Shown: positions 41,276-52,017 of the stretch, one piece after another
Layout of the letters: each line of letters begins with the position of its first letter
Position numbering within the stretch: the stretch's first letter is position 1
Assembly (NCBI GenBank): GCA_903838355.1
Contig: CAILYC010000012.1
Span: 1-64,000 of the forward strand
DNA from: an uncultured Burkholderiales bacterium
Lineage (GTDB): Bacteria > Pseudomonadota > Gammaproteobacteria > Burkholderiales > Burkholderiaceae_C
DNA: 64,000 nucleotides
Direction: 5' to 3'
Notes under the pieces: generated by a model
Databases searched by the model: none
Told to the model about the DNA's origin: nothing
What the model saw: the letters and a program-made list of their open reading frames with translations, nothing else
Position numbers and translations under genes: made by a program

Positions 41276-42079
41276 ATGAACAAGCTTTTAGACCAATGGC
41301 GCACGGTCCTCGCGCGCATGGAAGCAGCCTGTGTGCAGTGCAACAGGTCGCCTCAAGACGTCAAGCTGCTGGCCGTCTCCAAAACCGTGCCGTTTGCCCG
41401 TGTGGCCGAATTGGTCCGGGCGGGTCAAGTGGATTTTGGTGAAAACTACATCCAAGAAGCCATGGAAAAAATTGAAGCCGCCCGTCTTGAATGGTCCGCT
41501 CCCAAAGCCAACCCCAGCTTCTCTCGGATTGCCCCAATCTTACCCAACTCCCCTCTCTCTCCTATCGCTCCTATCGCTCCTCTTTGTCCTATCTGGCACT
41601 GCATCGGCCCGGTCCAAAGCAACAAAACCAAATGGGTGGCCACTCACTTCGACTGGCTCCACACCTTGGACCGCCTCAAAATTGCACAGCGGCTGAGCGA
41701 GCAGCGCCCCGCGGATATGCCCCCCTTGAAGGTGCTCATTCAAGTCAACGTCGACCATGGGCAAACCAAATCAGGCATACCGCCCGAAGAGGTGTTGACA
41801 CTGGCCAAAGGCGTGATGGGTTTGCCTCGCTTGAGCCTCAAAGGCATCATGACCTTGCCCGATCCCCAGCCCGATTCTGTGCGTCAAGTCGCACTCCACC
41901 GAGTTGGCCGGGCGGTGTTTGATCTCGTCTTGAAGGAAACGGGTCACCCCGGGTGGGATACGCTGTCGATGGGCATGACCCAAGACTTGGAAGCTGCCAT
42001 TTTTGCGGGCAGCACCCTGGTGCGGGTGGGCACGGCGATTTTTGGCGCCAGAGATCGAGCCCAAGCCCAAGCCGTCTAA
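41276..42079 (+). CDS. YggS-family pyridoxal 5'-phosphate homeostasis protein
   Basis: A 267-residue alanine-racemase-like barrel that binds PLP through K36 (AVSKTVPF). DFGENYIQEAMEKIE, HCIGPVQSNKTK and the C-terminal SMGMTQDLEAAIFAGSTLVR motifs are diagnostic. Residues about 77-105 are an unusual insertion of Pro/Ile/Ala repeats directly before the conserved HCIGPVQSNK strand, so the protein is about 28 residues longer than normal. It is divergent from the dehydrogenase gene and ends 24 bp before the convergent glcD stop. Confidence 0.93.
   Translation: MNKLLDQWRTVLARMEAACVQCNRSPQDVKLLAVSKTVPFARVAELVRAGQVDFGENYIQEAMEKIEAARLEWSAPKANPSFSRIAPILPNSPLSPIAPIAPLCPIWHCIGPVQSNKTKWVATHFDWLHTLDRLKIAQRLSEQRPADMPPLKVLIQVNVDHGQTKSGIPPEEVLTLAKGVMGLPRLSLKGIMTLPDPQPDSVRQVALHRVGRAVFDLVLKETGHPGWDTLSMGMTQDLEAAIFAGSTLVRVGTAIFGARDRAQAQAV
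41549..41592. repeat. In-frame short tandem repeat inside the yggS-like gene
   Basis: CCTCTCTCT then CCTATCGCT repeated as a 9-mer, four to five degenerate units. It encodes the PLSPIAPIAPLCPI insertion. Confidence 0.85.
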
Positions 42080-42102
42080 AGCCTCCCCGTCTGAAATGGC
42101 GC

Positions 42103-43614
42103 CTAAAAGCGCTCGAGCTCAGGGTGGGGGAGCACGCCGCCCCGCACAATCATTTGACCGCGCTCAGCACAGCGCTGAAGACTGGGGATGACCTTGCCCG
42201 GGTTCAAGAGCCCAAGTGGGTCAAAGGCGGCTTTGAGTCGCCTCATTTGATCGTTTTCTTCGGTGGTGAATTGCGCGCACATGCTGGTGAGCTTTTCCAC
42301 GCCAACACCGTGCTCACCGGTGATGGTGCCGCCCATTTCCACGCTGGTCTCTAAAATTTCTGCACCAAAAGCCTCGGCCTTGATGAGTTCTTCAGGAATG
42401 GACGCGTCAAACAAAATCAAGGGGTGCAAGTTGCCGTCCCCGGCATGAAAGACGTTCACGCAGCGCAGACCGAAGCGCTGCTGCATGAGTGTGATGGCTT
42501 CGAGCATGTCGGCCAGGCGTTTACGGGGAATGGTCGAGTCCATGCACATGTAGTCGGGGCTCATTTGGCCGGAGGCGGGGAAAGCATTTTTTCTGCCGCT
42601 CCAAAACCGCAAGCGCTCGGCCTCGTTTTGACTGACGGCCAATTGGGTGGCACCGCACTGGCTCAACACGCCTTTCATGCGCACGATTTCTTCTTCCACC
42701 TCGGCCAAGGTGCCATCGCTCTCGCACAGCAAAATGGCCGCTGCGTCCAAGTCATAGCCCGCGTGCACGAACCGTTCGGCCGCTTGTGTCATGGCTTGGT
42801 CCATCATCTCAAGCCCCGCCGGGATGATGCCTTGGGCAATGATTTGGGCGACCGCTTGACCCGCATCTTGAAGCGTCGCAAAACTCGCCATGATGCAACG
42901 CGCGGTTTGGGCCGAGGGCGTCAATTTGACCGTCACTTCAAGCGTGACCGCCAGCATTCCTTCGGACCCCACCACCAAGGGGAGCAAATCCAAGCCCTCG
43001 GCATCCCAAGTCTCAGAGCCCACCGTGAGCTCATCGCCCTCGATGGTGTAGCCTTTGATGGACAAGACATTGTGCAAGGTCAAGCCATATTTCAAGCAAT
43101 GCACCCCGCCAGAGTTTTCGGCGACATTGCCGCCAATGGTGCAGGCAATTTGGCTCGAGGGGTCGGGGGCGTAATACAAGCCGTGCTGGGCCACGGCTTG
43201 GCTGATGGCCAAGTTGCGCACACCGCACTCCACCCGCGCCGTGCGGCTTGTTGGGTTGACGTCCAAGACGCGATTGAATTTGGCCAAGGAGAGCAAGACG
43301 CCTTGGGCGTGGGGCATGGCGCCACCCGACAAGCCCGTGCCCGCCCCTCGGGCCACCACCGGGATGGCGTGGGCGTGGCAGGTTTTGAGGATGTCTTGAA
43401 CTTCTTGTCGCGTCTCGGGCAGCACCACACACAAAGGCCGGGTGCGGTAGGCCGTCAAGCCGTCGCACTCATAGGGCGTGGTGTCTTCCCATGAGTAAAG
43501 CAAAGCGTGGGTCTTCACGCAAGGTCGCAAGGCCTCAATGATCGCTTCTTTGCGCTCGCGGCTCACCCCGTCATTGATGGGGTCTGCAATCAAGTGTTCA
43601 AAGTTGAGGGCCAT
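42103..43614 (-). CDS. glcD: FAD-linked glycolate/lactate oxidase subunit GlcD
   Basis: A 503-residue flavoprotein of the FAD-binding_4 / FAD-oxidase_C type. ARGAGTGLSGGAMP and CTIGGNVAENSGGVHCLKYG bind FAD, and VNVFHAGDGNLHPLILFD plus GEHGVGVEK are the C-terminal signatures. GlcD oxidises glycolate to glyoxylate together with GlcE and GlcF, which are not in this window; D-lactate dehydrogenases share the same architecture. The ATG at 43614 gives the family start. Transcribed after purU, 101 bp away. Confidence 0.88.
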   Translation of the reverse strand: MALNFEHLIADPINDGVSRERKEAIIEALRPCVKTHALLYSWEDTTPYECDGLTAYRTRPLCVVLPETRQEVQDILKTCHAHAIPVVARGAGTGLSGGAMPHAQGVLLSLAKFNRVLDVNPTSRTARVECGVRNLAISQAVAQHGLYYAPDPSSQIACTIGGNVAENSGGVHCLKYGLTLHNVLSIKGYTIEGDELTVGSETWDAEGLDLLPLVVGSEGMLAVTLEVTVKLTPSAQTARCIMASFATLQDAGQAVAQIIAQGIIPAGLEMMDQAMTQAAERFVHAGYDLDAAAILLCESDGTLAEVEEEIVRMKGVLSQCGATQLAVSQNEAERLRFWSGRKNAFPASGQMSPDYMCMDSTIPRKRLADMLEAITLMQQRFGLRCVNVFHAGDGNLHPLILFDASIPEELIKAEAFGAEILETSVEMGGTITGEHGVGVEKLTSMCAQFTTEENDQMRRLKAAFDPLGLLNPGKVIPSLQRCAERGQMIVRGGVLPHPELERF

Positions 43615-43715
43615 TGGACTTGGGGTTTGGGTGTGGTTGGGTGTGGTTCGAGTGTAGTACGGGTGAGGTTCGCAAAAGGTTCGCAAAAGGCGGTTAAAAG
43701 CTTGGCAGGGAACGC

Positions 43716-44558
43716 TTATTTGAAAATCACCGTTTTGTGGCCATTGAGGATCACGCGGTGCTCGCTGTGCCATTTCACGGCCCGGGCCAAGACTTGACTT
43801 TCCGTGTCTCGGCCCATGCGGGTGAGGTCCTCAGGGGTTTGGGCGTGGTCGACGCGGGCGACATCTTGCTCAATGATGGGGCCTTCGTCCAAATCAGTGG
43901 TCACGTAATGGGCGGTTGCACCAATCAATTTCACTCCCCGATCATGCGCTTGGTGGTAGGGCTTGGCCCCTTTGAAGCTGGGTAAAAAGCTGTGGTGAAT
44001 GTTGATGGCTTTGCCACTCAAGGATTGGCACATTGGGTTGGAGAGGATTTGCATGTAGCGCGCGAGCACCACCAACTGGGCGTTTTCAGCTTCAATGATC
44101 TCCATTTGCCGCTCTTCGGCACTTGCCTTGGTTTGGGCCGTGACGGGGATGTGGTGAAACGGGATGTTGTAGGAGGCGGCGAGTTGGTAAAAATCGCGGT
44201 GGTTGCTGATGATGGCCTTGACCGAAATGGGCAACAATCCACTTTGCGTGCGAAAGAGCAAATCGTTCAAGCAGTGCCCCTCTTTGCTGACAAAGAGGAC
44301 CGTGCTCATGGCGTGATGGACCTCATGGAGTTGCCACTGCAGTCCAAGACTGCTCGCCTCAGGCGTGAGCTCGGCCGTGAGGGCTGAGGTGGCCAACTCA
44401 CATGAAAAGCGCACGCGCATGAAAAACAGTCCGGTGGCCGGATCTGAGTACTGGGCGGCCTCTTCAATGTTGGCCTGGTGCTTGAGCAAAAAACCAGACA
44501 CGGCGTGAACAATGCCAGGTCGGTCTGGACAAGAGAGCGTCAAAATATATGCATTCAT
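43716..44558 (-). CDS. purU: Formyltetrahydrofolate deformylase
   Basis: A 280-residue enzyme that hydrolyses 10-formyl-THF to THF and formate, balancing one-carbon units and supplying formate for PurT. An N-terminal ACT domain (about 1-85, SCPDRPGIVHAVS) precedes the formyltransferase fold with INIHHSFLPSFKG (catalytic Asn/His) and DEGPIIEQD (catalytic Asp). Length and order are standard. Confidence 0.95.
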   Translation of the reverse strand: MNAYILTLSCPDRPGIVHAVSGFLLKHQANIEEAAQYSDPATGLFFMRVRFSCELATSALTAELTPEASSLGLQWQLHEVHHAMSTVLFVSKEGHCLNDLLFRTQSGLLPISVKAIISNHRDFYQLAASYNIPFHHIPVTAQTKASAEERQMEIIEAENAQLVVLARYMQILSNPMCQSLSGKAINIHHSFLPSFKGAKPYHQAHDRGVKLIGATAHYVTTDLDEGPIIEQDVARVDHAQTPEDLTRMGRDTESQVLARAVKWHSEHRVILNGHKTVIFK

Positions 44559-44683
44559 GCCTGCATTGTAAGATTTGACGGCGAACTTGGTGCGCTCTGG
44601 CTGGGGAAATTTTTCGAGTCTTGGTGGTGCCGGGCAAGTCCCAGACTTGAATCTTTAAAGCTTGACCAGCTCTCCAAGGGATA

Positions 44684-45904
44684 ATGGCTTGGTTCGCAGA
44701 AAAAAAAGACCTTGTTTTGACCCCCCTATCCTTGATTGCCGCATTGTTGGCCACCCTAAAGGCCCAACGCATTGCCTGGCGCGGCTTTGTCGCTGAGCGT
44801 TTTACACACGCCGGGTGGGGTTTTTGGCGCGATCCTGAGGCTGTGTCCAAGGCCAAGGAGCGCCTGGCCACCTTCACCTTGGCCTGGCTGGCGGCCCTCA
44901 CCTTCAAAGCCTTGAACTCGCCCCTGCCGTGGATGATCGGCCCGATTTTGCTGGTCTCCATCGCGTCCATGTCGGGGCTGCCCACGCGCAGCTGGAAGCC
45001 CCTTAGAAACGCCGGGCAGTTTGTCATTGGCATGGCCCTGGGGCTTTACTTCAATGCGCAAATTGGGGCGGAGATTTTGCAGCTGTGGTGGGTGATTTTG
45101 CTCAGCATTGCATGGGCCTTGGCGGTGGGGGCCGCCTTTGGGGTGGTGCTCTACAAAACCCACCGCCACCACATCCCGGACTTGACGCTGTCCACGTGTT
45201 TTTTCTCCGGCGCCATTGGCGGCGCGTCTGAGATGACGCTGCTTGCCGAAAAAGAGCACGGCCGAACCGATTTGGTGGCCGCGGCCCACAGCTTGAGGGT
45301 CTTGGTGATCGCCATTGTCATCCCCTTCACCTTGAAGTCCTTGGGTTATCAACGCCCCGCCTTGGTGACCTTGGCCAAGGACGTCTCGGCCTTGGGGCTC
45401 ATGGAGCTGGCTGTCCTTTGTTATCTTGGCGTTTGGATTTTGAAGCGTTGGGGGCGATCGAACCCTTGGTTTTTGGGTGCTTTGCTCGTCTCCATGGGAC
45501 TGTCTTTGTCGGGCATGCATTTGTCGGCGGTGCCAACGGGGATGAGCAACTGGGCACAGATGTTTTTGGGCGTGAGTTTGGGGGTGCGTTTTAGCCGGGA
45601 CTTCATCAAAATGGCCCCCAAGTGGCTCATGAGTGTGGGCTTGGGGTCGCTCGCCTTGATTGTGCTGTGTGCCCTTTTTGCCTATCTCACGGCTTGGCTC
45701 ACCGGGGTGCCCACGCTCACCATGGTCTTGGGCACGGCGCCAGGCGGCATTGCCGAGATGGCCATCACGGCCAAGGTGCTCCAACTCGATGTGCCCTTGG
45801 TGACCTCACTACAGGTGTGTCGACTCTTGGCCGTGTTGGTCTTGGTCGAGCCGTTGTACCGGCTTTGGGACCGATTCTGGGGAGAAGGCCGTGAGGGCAG
45901 CTAG
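44684..45904 (+). CDS. AbrB-family membrane protein (putative ammonia monooxygenase regulator family)
   Basis: A 406-residue polytopic membrane protein with about ten hydrophobic segments in two similar halves, each with a conserved glycine-rich stretch (FSGAIGGASEMTLLAE and TAPGGIAEMAITAK). This duplication marks the AbrB/Pfam05145 family, named after E. coli AbrB, whose deletion affects aidB; a transport role is likely but unproven. The stop codon sits at the head of a tandem-repeat array. Confidence 0.85.
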   Translation: MAWFAEKKDLVLTPLSLIAALLATLKAQRIAWRGFVAERFTHAGWGFWRDPEAVSKAKERLATFTLAWLAALTFKALNSPLPWMIGPILLVSIASMSGLPTRSWKPLRNAGQFVIGMALGLYFNAQIGAEILQLWWVILLSIAWALAVGAAFGVVLYKTHRHHIPDLTLSTCFFSGAIGGASEMTLLAEKEHGRTDLVAAAHSLRVLVIAIVIPFTLKSLGYQRPALVTLAKDVSALGLMELAVLCYLGVWILKRWGRSNPWFLGALLVSMGLSLSGMHLSAVPTGMSNWAQMFLGVSLGVRFSRDFIKMAPKWLMSVGLGSLALIVLCALFAYLTAWLTGVPTLTMVLGTAPGGIAEMAITAKVLQLDVPLVTSLQVCRLLAVLVLVEPLYRLWDRFWGEGREGS

Positions 45905-46001
45905 GACCGTTAGGACCGTTAGGACCGCTAGAACCGCATGGACCATTTGCACAATATGGACCACTTGGACAATATGAACCCTTTGGACCCTTTGGACCCT
46001 T
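45901..46001. repeat. Long degenerate 9-bp tandem repeat after the AbrB-family gene
   Basis: About eleven units: TAGGACCGT changes gradually through TGGACCATT and ACAATATGG to TTTGGACCC. The AbrB-family stop codon (TAG) is part of the first unit. Confidence 0.9.
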
Positions 46002-46087
46002 AAGTGAGCCTCCCACATCTTGGCCTGAGCCCACTGGCTGCGTTGGGCTGCCTTGGCAAACCTGTATTTTTTTAAGACTAGGCATTG

Positions 46088-47062
46088 TCACGGATTTTTG
46101 GCGTCTATCCTTTGGTCGATGCGCTCGCCGTTGGCCTCCTCAATCAAGATCCTGGCGGGTAAAAATCCAAGGCTCGGGGCGAGCCAAAGCTCGACGTGCT
46201 GGGTGTCACTGGGTGAGCGCTTGAGGCGCTCAACCCTTAGGGTTTTGATCTCTCCCATGGGGCTTGAGAGGCTTTCAGGTCCGAGCAATTTAAAGGGCCA
46301 GTTCTCGGTGGTTTGTGCCATGAAGACGGGCAAGGTGAGGGTTTGGCCTGTGGGGTAGGGCGGACTCATGCCGCCCAAGAGACCGGCGAGTTCAAAGTAA
46401 ACGCTCAGTGCGTCTTGGTGCTCTTTTTGCAAGGGGACCCGTCCTGCGTGGTCGGCAAGCTCAATCGTGGCGTGTTCTCGGTCAACGCTCACGCTCAGAG
46501 CCTTTCTTTGCTTGTCGGTGAAACTGAGCGGCTCAACGCCCGCCTCGCTCAAGAGGCCGCTCGAGTGCTGGCTGCGCGAGCCCACCCAAGGCAGTCGCAT
46601 CTCCAAGTGGGCTTGGTAGCGCGAGCCCTGCGTTTGCCAACCCATGGTGGCGCTTGCGTGAAGGGTCAAGCCGTGGGTTTTGAGCGCCAAGGTGTAGTCC
46701 AAGCTTTGTGCCGTGGGCCATACGTAAGCACCCAGTCGAAGCGATGAGGCTGGAGGGGCATTGGCCAAGACCGGCGCTTGGGGGCGCGCTTGTTCAGGAG
46801 ACTGGGCCCAACACGGCGTGAGTGGCCAGGACAGCAGTCCCAGGGCCAGGGTGACTTGGAGGGAGCGTTGAATAAGAAATAGGATGGGAATGGGGACAGG
46901 TATAGGAATGGGGATAGGGATTTGGAGGTGGATTTTGGGGAAGAGGACCCATTTCGCCGCCGCTTGTTCGCGCCTGCGATGGACCCACAGAGCCACCCCC
47001 GAAGAAACTGGGGACAAAGGCTCTGGAGGGGGCGCAAGGGGTGTTGGTGTGTTCAGGTCCAT
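46088..47062 (-). CDS. DUF3108 domain-containing periplasmic protein
   Basis: A 324-residue protein whose C-terminal about 210 residues match DUF3108, a beta-rich periplasmic domain of unknown function: YTLALKTHGLTLHASATMGW, then GVEPLSFTDKQR and a C-terminal LPARILIEEANGERIDQ. The N-terminus is odd: a Pro/His-rich cytoplasmic stretch, then IPIPIPIPVPIPI at 48-60 encoded by a tandem repeat, then a signal-like hydrophobic segment at about 66-85 ending CWAQ. The working start may be nearer the hydrophobic segment. Confidence 0.8.
   Translation of the reverse strand: MDLNTPTPLAPPPEPLSPVSSGVALWVHRRREQAAAKWVLFPKIHLQIPIPIPIPVPIPILFLIQRSLQVTLALGLLSWPLTPCWAQSPEQARPQAPVLANAPPASSLRLGAYVWPTAQSLDYTLALKTHGLTLHASATMGWQTQGSRYQAHLEMRLPWVGSRSQHSSGLLSEAGVEPLSFTDKQRKALSVSVDREHATIELADHAGRVPLQKEHQDALSVYFELAGLLGGMSPPYPTGQTLTLPVFMAQTTENWPFKLLGPESLSSPMGEIKTLRVERLKRSPSDTQHVELWLAPSLGFLPARILIEEANGERIDQRIDAKNP
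46882..46926. repeat. 6-bp-type tandem repeat in the 5' part of the DUF3108 gene
   Basis: A run of GGAATG/GGGATA-type hexamers on the plus strand; encodes the Ile-Pro repeat on the minus strand and keeps the frame. Confidence 0.85.
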
Positions 47063-47228
47063 GATGGGCTCAATTATGGCGCTTGGGCAAGCACTGGGGC
47101 CCAAGAGGACTTGGTAAATCACTAGAATGCACCATCGATCGACCGCGTCCCTGTGCATCGAAAGGACCCCACGGTTTGCATATTGCGCTCACGCGCCTTG
47201 GACTTCCCTTTCTTTTTTGATCAAAACC

Positions 47229-48254
47229 ATGAAATTAGCAAGTTATCAAGACGGCTCCAAAGACGGACAGCTGGTGGTGGTCTCCAAAGACTTGCAAACG
47301 GCGCATTTTGCCTCAGCCGTGGCCCACCATTTGCAAAGGGTCTTGGACGACTGGAACTTTTTTTCGCCGCAGTTGCAAGACCTCTACGACGCCTTGAACC
47401 AAGGTCGAGCACGCTATGCCTTTGCCTTTAACCCCGCCATGTGCGTGGCGCCTTTGCCCCGGGCCTACCAGCGTGTGCACGCCAAGGCGTATCAAAGCCA
47501 GCGTTTGGGGCACTCGCCCCTGACCGAGGAGAGCCACCCCGAGTTGGCCTTTGGCGCGAGCACTGGCTTGCTGGGCGCACGCGAAGACGTGCACCTCATG
47601 CCGGGGCAAGGCGTGTTGGACTTTGAGTCTGAGCTGGCCGTGGTCCTCGATGATCTCGAGCCCGGTGTCTCTGCGCTTGAGGCCATCCAAAGTGTCCGCC
47701 TCCTGATGCTCTCGAGTGCTTGGCACTGGATGCCAGGTGGGGTGGATGCGGCGCAAATGGATGACAAGAGGAGCCCCGTGCTGAGCAGACCGTTCTCGAC
47801 CATGGGCCCTGTGGCGGTGACCCCCGATGAATTGGGCGAGGCTTGGGGTGCGGGCCGCGTGCAGTTGACCCTGGAGACGCGCGTCAACGACAAGCGTTTG
47901 GGGCTCAACGAATGCGGGCAAGACATGGATTTCCATGTTGGCCAACTCATTGCTGCATTTTGTGCCACACAGGCCGTGTCGGCGGGCACCCTTTTGAGCA
48001 CTGGGGCGGTGTGCAATGCAGGCGTCTTACAAGGCAGCGATTGGGTCTGGCCCCACGGGGCGAGTAGCCTGTCGCAAAAAAGAGCCATGGAAGCGCGCAC
48101 CCAAGGCCAAGCCCACACGCCTTTCTTGAAAGCGGGCGACAAGGTGCACATTGAATTGAAGACCAAAAATGGCGCGCCTTTGATGGGCGCCATCGAGCAG
48201 TTTTTGGTGGATTCACAAAAGGATTCTGTCGAGCAGCCAACCCATCAAGGGTAA
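47229..48254 (+). CDS. Fumarylacetoacetate hydrolase family protein
   Basis: A 341-residue FAH-superfamily protein. The metal-binding carboxylates lie in GVLDFESELAVVLDD, and CNAGVLQGSDWVWP plus KAGDKVHIELKTKNG form the C-terminal barrel. Typical substrates are fumarylacetoacetate and related acylpyruvates; FSRPFSTMGP-like and GQLIAAFCATQAV segments resemble betaproteobacterial FAH-like hydrolases. The ATG at 47229 matches the MKLASYQDGSKDGQL family start. Single gene with no tyrosine pathway neighbours. Confidence 0.88.
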   Translation: MKLASYQDGSKDGQLVVVSKDLQTAHFASAVAHHLQRVLDDWNFFSPQLQDLYDALNQGRARYAFAFNPAMCVAPLPRAYQRVHAKAYQSQRLGHSPLTEESHPELAFGASTGLLGAREDVHLMPGQGVLDFESELAVVLDDLEPGVSALEAIQSVRLLMLSSAWHWMPGGVDAAQMDDKRSPVLSRPFSTMGPVAVTPDELGEAWGAGRVQLTLETRVNDKRLGLNECGQDMDFHVGQLIAAFCATQAVSAGTLLSTGAVCNAGVLQGSDWVWPHGASSLSQKRAMEARTQGQAHTPFLKAGDKVHIELKTKNGAPLMGAIEQFLVDSQKDSVEQPTHQG

Positions 48255-48365
48255 AGGCCGCTGTCAAACTTCAGGGCCTAGTCGTCAAGGTTTCACCTGC
48301 CCAGTGAGGGTGTTTTTTATCGGTTTGCTTGATTTTTAATTGTCTCTAGCCTAAAGGTTACACCC

Positions 48366-49517
48366 ATGAGTGATGCCAATGCGTTTAGTTTTTCTCAGTT
48401 CGTGCCAGGGTTTGACTTTTTAAAGCAGCTCTCTCAAACCCCTGCCGCAAGCCCCCAGGCCAATCACTGGATTGCACCGACCTTGGACCCTGTTGAGATC
48501 GAGAAAAGAATCGAAGAGCTCAAAACGGTCATGTTTTGGTTGGAACAAAACAGCAAGGCGGTGGCGGCCAGTGTTCAGGCCTTGGAGGTGCAGTTGATGA
48601 CCTTAAAGACCTTGAAGGGCATGAATTTGAGCATGGCGCAGTTGGCCAAAAGCATGGAGATCAAACCCACGATGTTCAGCTCAAGACCCAGTGCAGACAA
48701 CGCCCACCAAGCGGCCCCTTTTGCTTGGGGGCCAAAGAGCGAGGCAGGTGCTGGCAGCCGAGCCAATGGCTCAACAGATTCTTCAAGCGCCACCATGAAT
48801 TGGCCATTCGGTCAAGACACGAGCCACAAGGCGTCGCCCAACGATCGAGCTCAATCTGAAAAAGCGCCCGAGCCAGAGACCTCCTTTGGTGAAGAAGGCA
48901 AGCAACAGGCCTCAACGGACAAGGGCTCGACGGCGGCACCCGACCCCATGCAGTGGTGGGCGGCGCTGAGTCAGCAATTTCAAACGATTGCCAGTAAAAC
49001 TTTGACGGATATTCAAAACGCTCAAAAAGCACATAAGGAACATCAGAATAATAAGGAAAATAAGGAAAATAAGGAACAAACCGAGACGGTTGCCCATGCA
49101 CGTGACCCAGCGCGTGCCCAAGCTGGGCCAAAAGCCACCCCTTCTGCGCCCCCAAAATCGGCCCCCAGGTCTGCCGCAGCCCCTGTTTCAAAACCCGCTT
49201 CAAAAGCGGCTCCAAAAGTGGAAAATACCAAGATCAAGGTCAATGCCAAGGTCAATCCCAAGGGCAAGGGCAAAACTAGAGTGAAAACCCAAGCGAAAGC
49301 GCTTGCCCAGGGACCCGCCAAGACACCGTCTTCGCCGCTGTCCCCGACGCCACCTAAAAAGCCGGCCAAGACCCTGGGCACCCTAGTCAGCCAAGCCTCC
49401 AAGGCGCCGACTTCCGTCAAAAGCAGCGACAAAAGTAGCGTCAAAAGTAGCCGCAAAGCCGCCCCCAAACCTCGCGTCAACCCCAGTGCCTTCAAGGGCC
49501 TGGACACTTTGTTTTAA
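48366..49517 (+). CDS. phaM: Polyhydroxyalkanoate granule regulatory protein PhaM
   Basis: A 383-residue PhaM-type protein. The N-terminal 110 residues (FVPGFDFLKQL, LDPVEIEKRIEELKTVMFWLEQN, coiled-coil) are the PhaM domain, which in Ralstonia activates PHB synthase and links granules to the nucleoid. The C-terminal half is Lys/Pro/Ala-rich like histone H1 and should bind DNA. Between them lies low-complexity sequence with a KENKENKEQ repeat. The normal PhaM length is about 260, so this protein is expanded, mainly in the tail. Confidence 0.88.
   Translation: MSDANAFSFSQFVPGFDFLKQLSQTPAASPQANHWIAPTLDPVEIEKRIEELKTVMFWLEQNSKAVAASVQALEVQLMTLKTLKGMNLSMAQLAKSMEIKPTMFSSRPSADNAHQAAPFAWGPKSEAGAGSRANGSTDSSSATMNWPFGQDTSHKASPNDRAQSEKAPEPETSFGEEGKQQASTDKGSTAAPDPMQWWAALSQQFQTIASKTLTDIQNAQKAHKEHQNNKENKENKEQTETVAHARDPARAQAGPKATPSAPPKSAPRSAAAPVSKPASKAAPKVENTKIKVNAKVNPKGKGKTRVKTQAKALAQGPAKTPSSPLSPTPPKKPAKTLGTLVSQASKAPTSVKSSDKSSVKSSRKAAPKPRVNPSAFKGLDTLF
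49033..49078. repeat. 9-bp tandem repeat inside phaM
   Basis: ATAAGGAAA units, about four copies, encoding Asn-Lys-Glu repeats in frame. Confidence 0.9.
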
Positions 49518-49523
49518 CGGGGG

Positions 49524-50808
49524 ATGGCGGTGAGGATGTTTCCCTTTGCCCACGCCACGCACCCGGACTCGGCACGGTGTTGTAATTTGGTGTTGGCCCA
49601 GCTGCGAGCCCAAATGGCCAGTGAAGACTATGCGTCGTCCCCCAGCTTGGGGCTCCTCTACATCACCGACCATTACGCGCGCCAGGCCCAAGACATCTTG
49701 GACCATTTGGGCGCAGAACTGCCCTGGGTCACCGATTGGGTGGGCACGACGGGAGTCGGGATTGCCGCCAACAATGTGGAGTATTTTGATGAACCCGCTC
49801 TTTGCGTGATGCTGTGCGACTTGACGATCGACCAATACCGGGTGTTCAGTGGCGTGTCCCCTTTGGGTGCTGTGGAGATGACTGGGTTTGAGGCGCACAC
49901 CGCCTTGATCCATGCCGATGGTCAAACCGCCGATGTGGCCGATTTGATTGCGGAACTGGCGGCGCGTACACAAAGTGGCTATGTCTTTGGCGGCTTGAGT
50001 TCCTCGCGCACCCTGGCCCACCAGTTTGCCCTGAGCTCGAGTGGCAATGTGCAAGGCCAAGGCCTGCAACGGGGCGTCTTCACGGGAGGCCTCAGCGGGG
50101 TGGCCTTTGCCCAGTCGGTGGCGATGGTCTCGCGCGTGACCCAGGGCTGCTCACCCGTCTCCAAGGTGCGCACCATCACCGCTTGTGAGGGCCACGTGGT
50201 GTTGACCCTTGATGGCCAAGCGGCACTGGATGTGCTCTTGCAAGACCTCGGGGTGAGCCTGGAGCGTCCCCGAGAGGCCATGTCCCAGGTGCAAAAAACA
50301 CTGGTCGGGATCAGTGCCGGTCACGAGCACACCTTTGGCAAAAGCGGGCACTTTGAGGAGGCCGTGATGGTGCGCCACATCATTGGACTCGATCCGGCCA
50401 AACGCGGTATTGCGGTCGCTCAAAGCTTGAGCGTGGGCCAAAGCTTGACCTTTTGCGTGCGAAGCGCAGAAGCGGCCAAGGCCGATTTGACGCGCATGGG
50501 CACCCAAATTCGCGACTCCTTGGAGCCGCAAGATTGGCCACTCTTGGTGCAAGACGCTTGGGTTCAAAACGAGCTCTCGCAGCCGCACCCTGAGCGCAAG
50601 GTCCTGGGGGCCATTTATGTCAGTTGCGCGGGCAGAGGCGGGCCGCATTTCGGAGCCCCCAGTGCGGAATTGCAGTGCTTGCGACGTGCGCTCGGGGATG
50701 TGCCCTTGGTGGGGTTTTTTGCCGCCGGCGAGATCGCCCATCAAAACCTGTACGGCTACACCGGCGTCTTGACGGTGTTCACCGAAAACCACACCTCAGG
50801 GCCCGAGG

Positions 50809-50813
<5 letters not shown>
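49524..50813 (+). CDS. FIST-domain sensory protein
   Basis: A 429-residue protein with FIST_N (about 20-215) and FIST_C (about 230-390) domains. DWVGTTGVGIAANN and GGLSSSRTLAHQFAL in the N-terminal part, and the C-terminal SCAGRGGPHFGAPSAEL followed by LVGFFAAGEIAHQNLYGYTGVL with the conserved cysteine and glycine pattern, identify the family. FIST domains are predicted small-ligand (amino acid) sensors, usually fused or adjacent to signalling proteins; none is adjacent here. The start may be ATG 49524 or 49536. The stop lies in a tandem repeat shared with tgt. Confidence 0.85.
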
Positions 50814-52011
<1,198 letters not shown>

Positions 52012-52017
52012 TCACTC

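Noticed and set aside
42424-43494. 356-codon plus-strand frame opposite glcD
   Set aside because: Antisense shadow of glcD, with no domain and no ribosome binding site of note.
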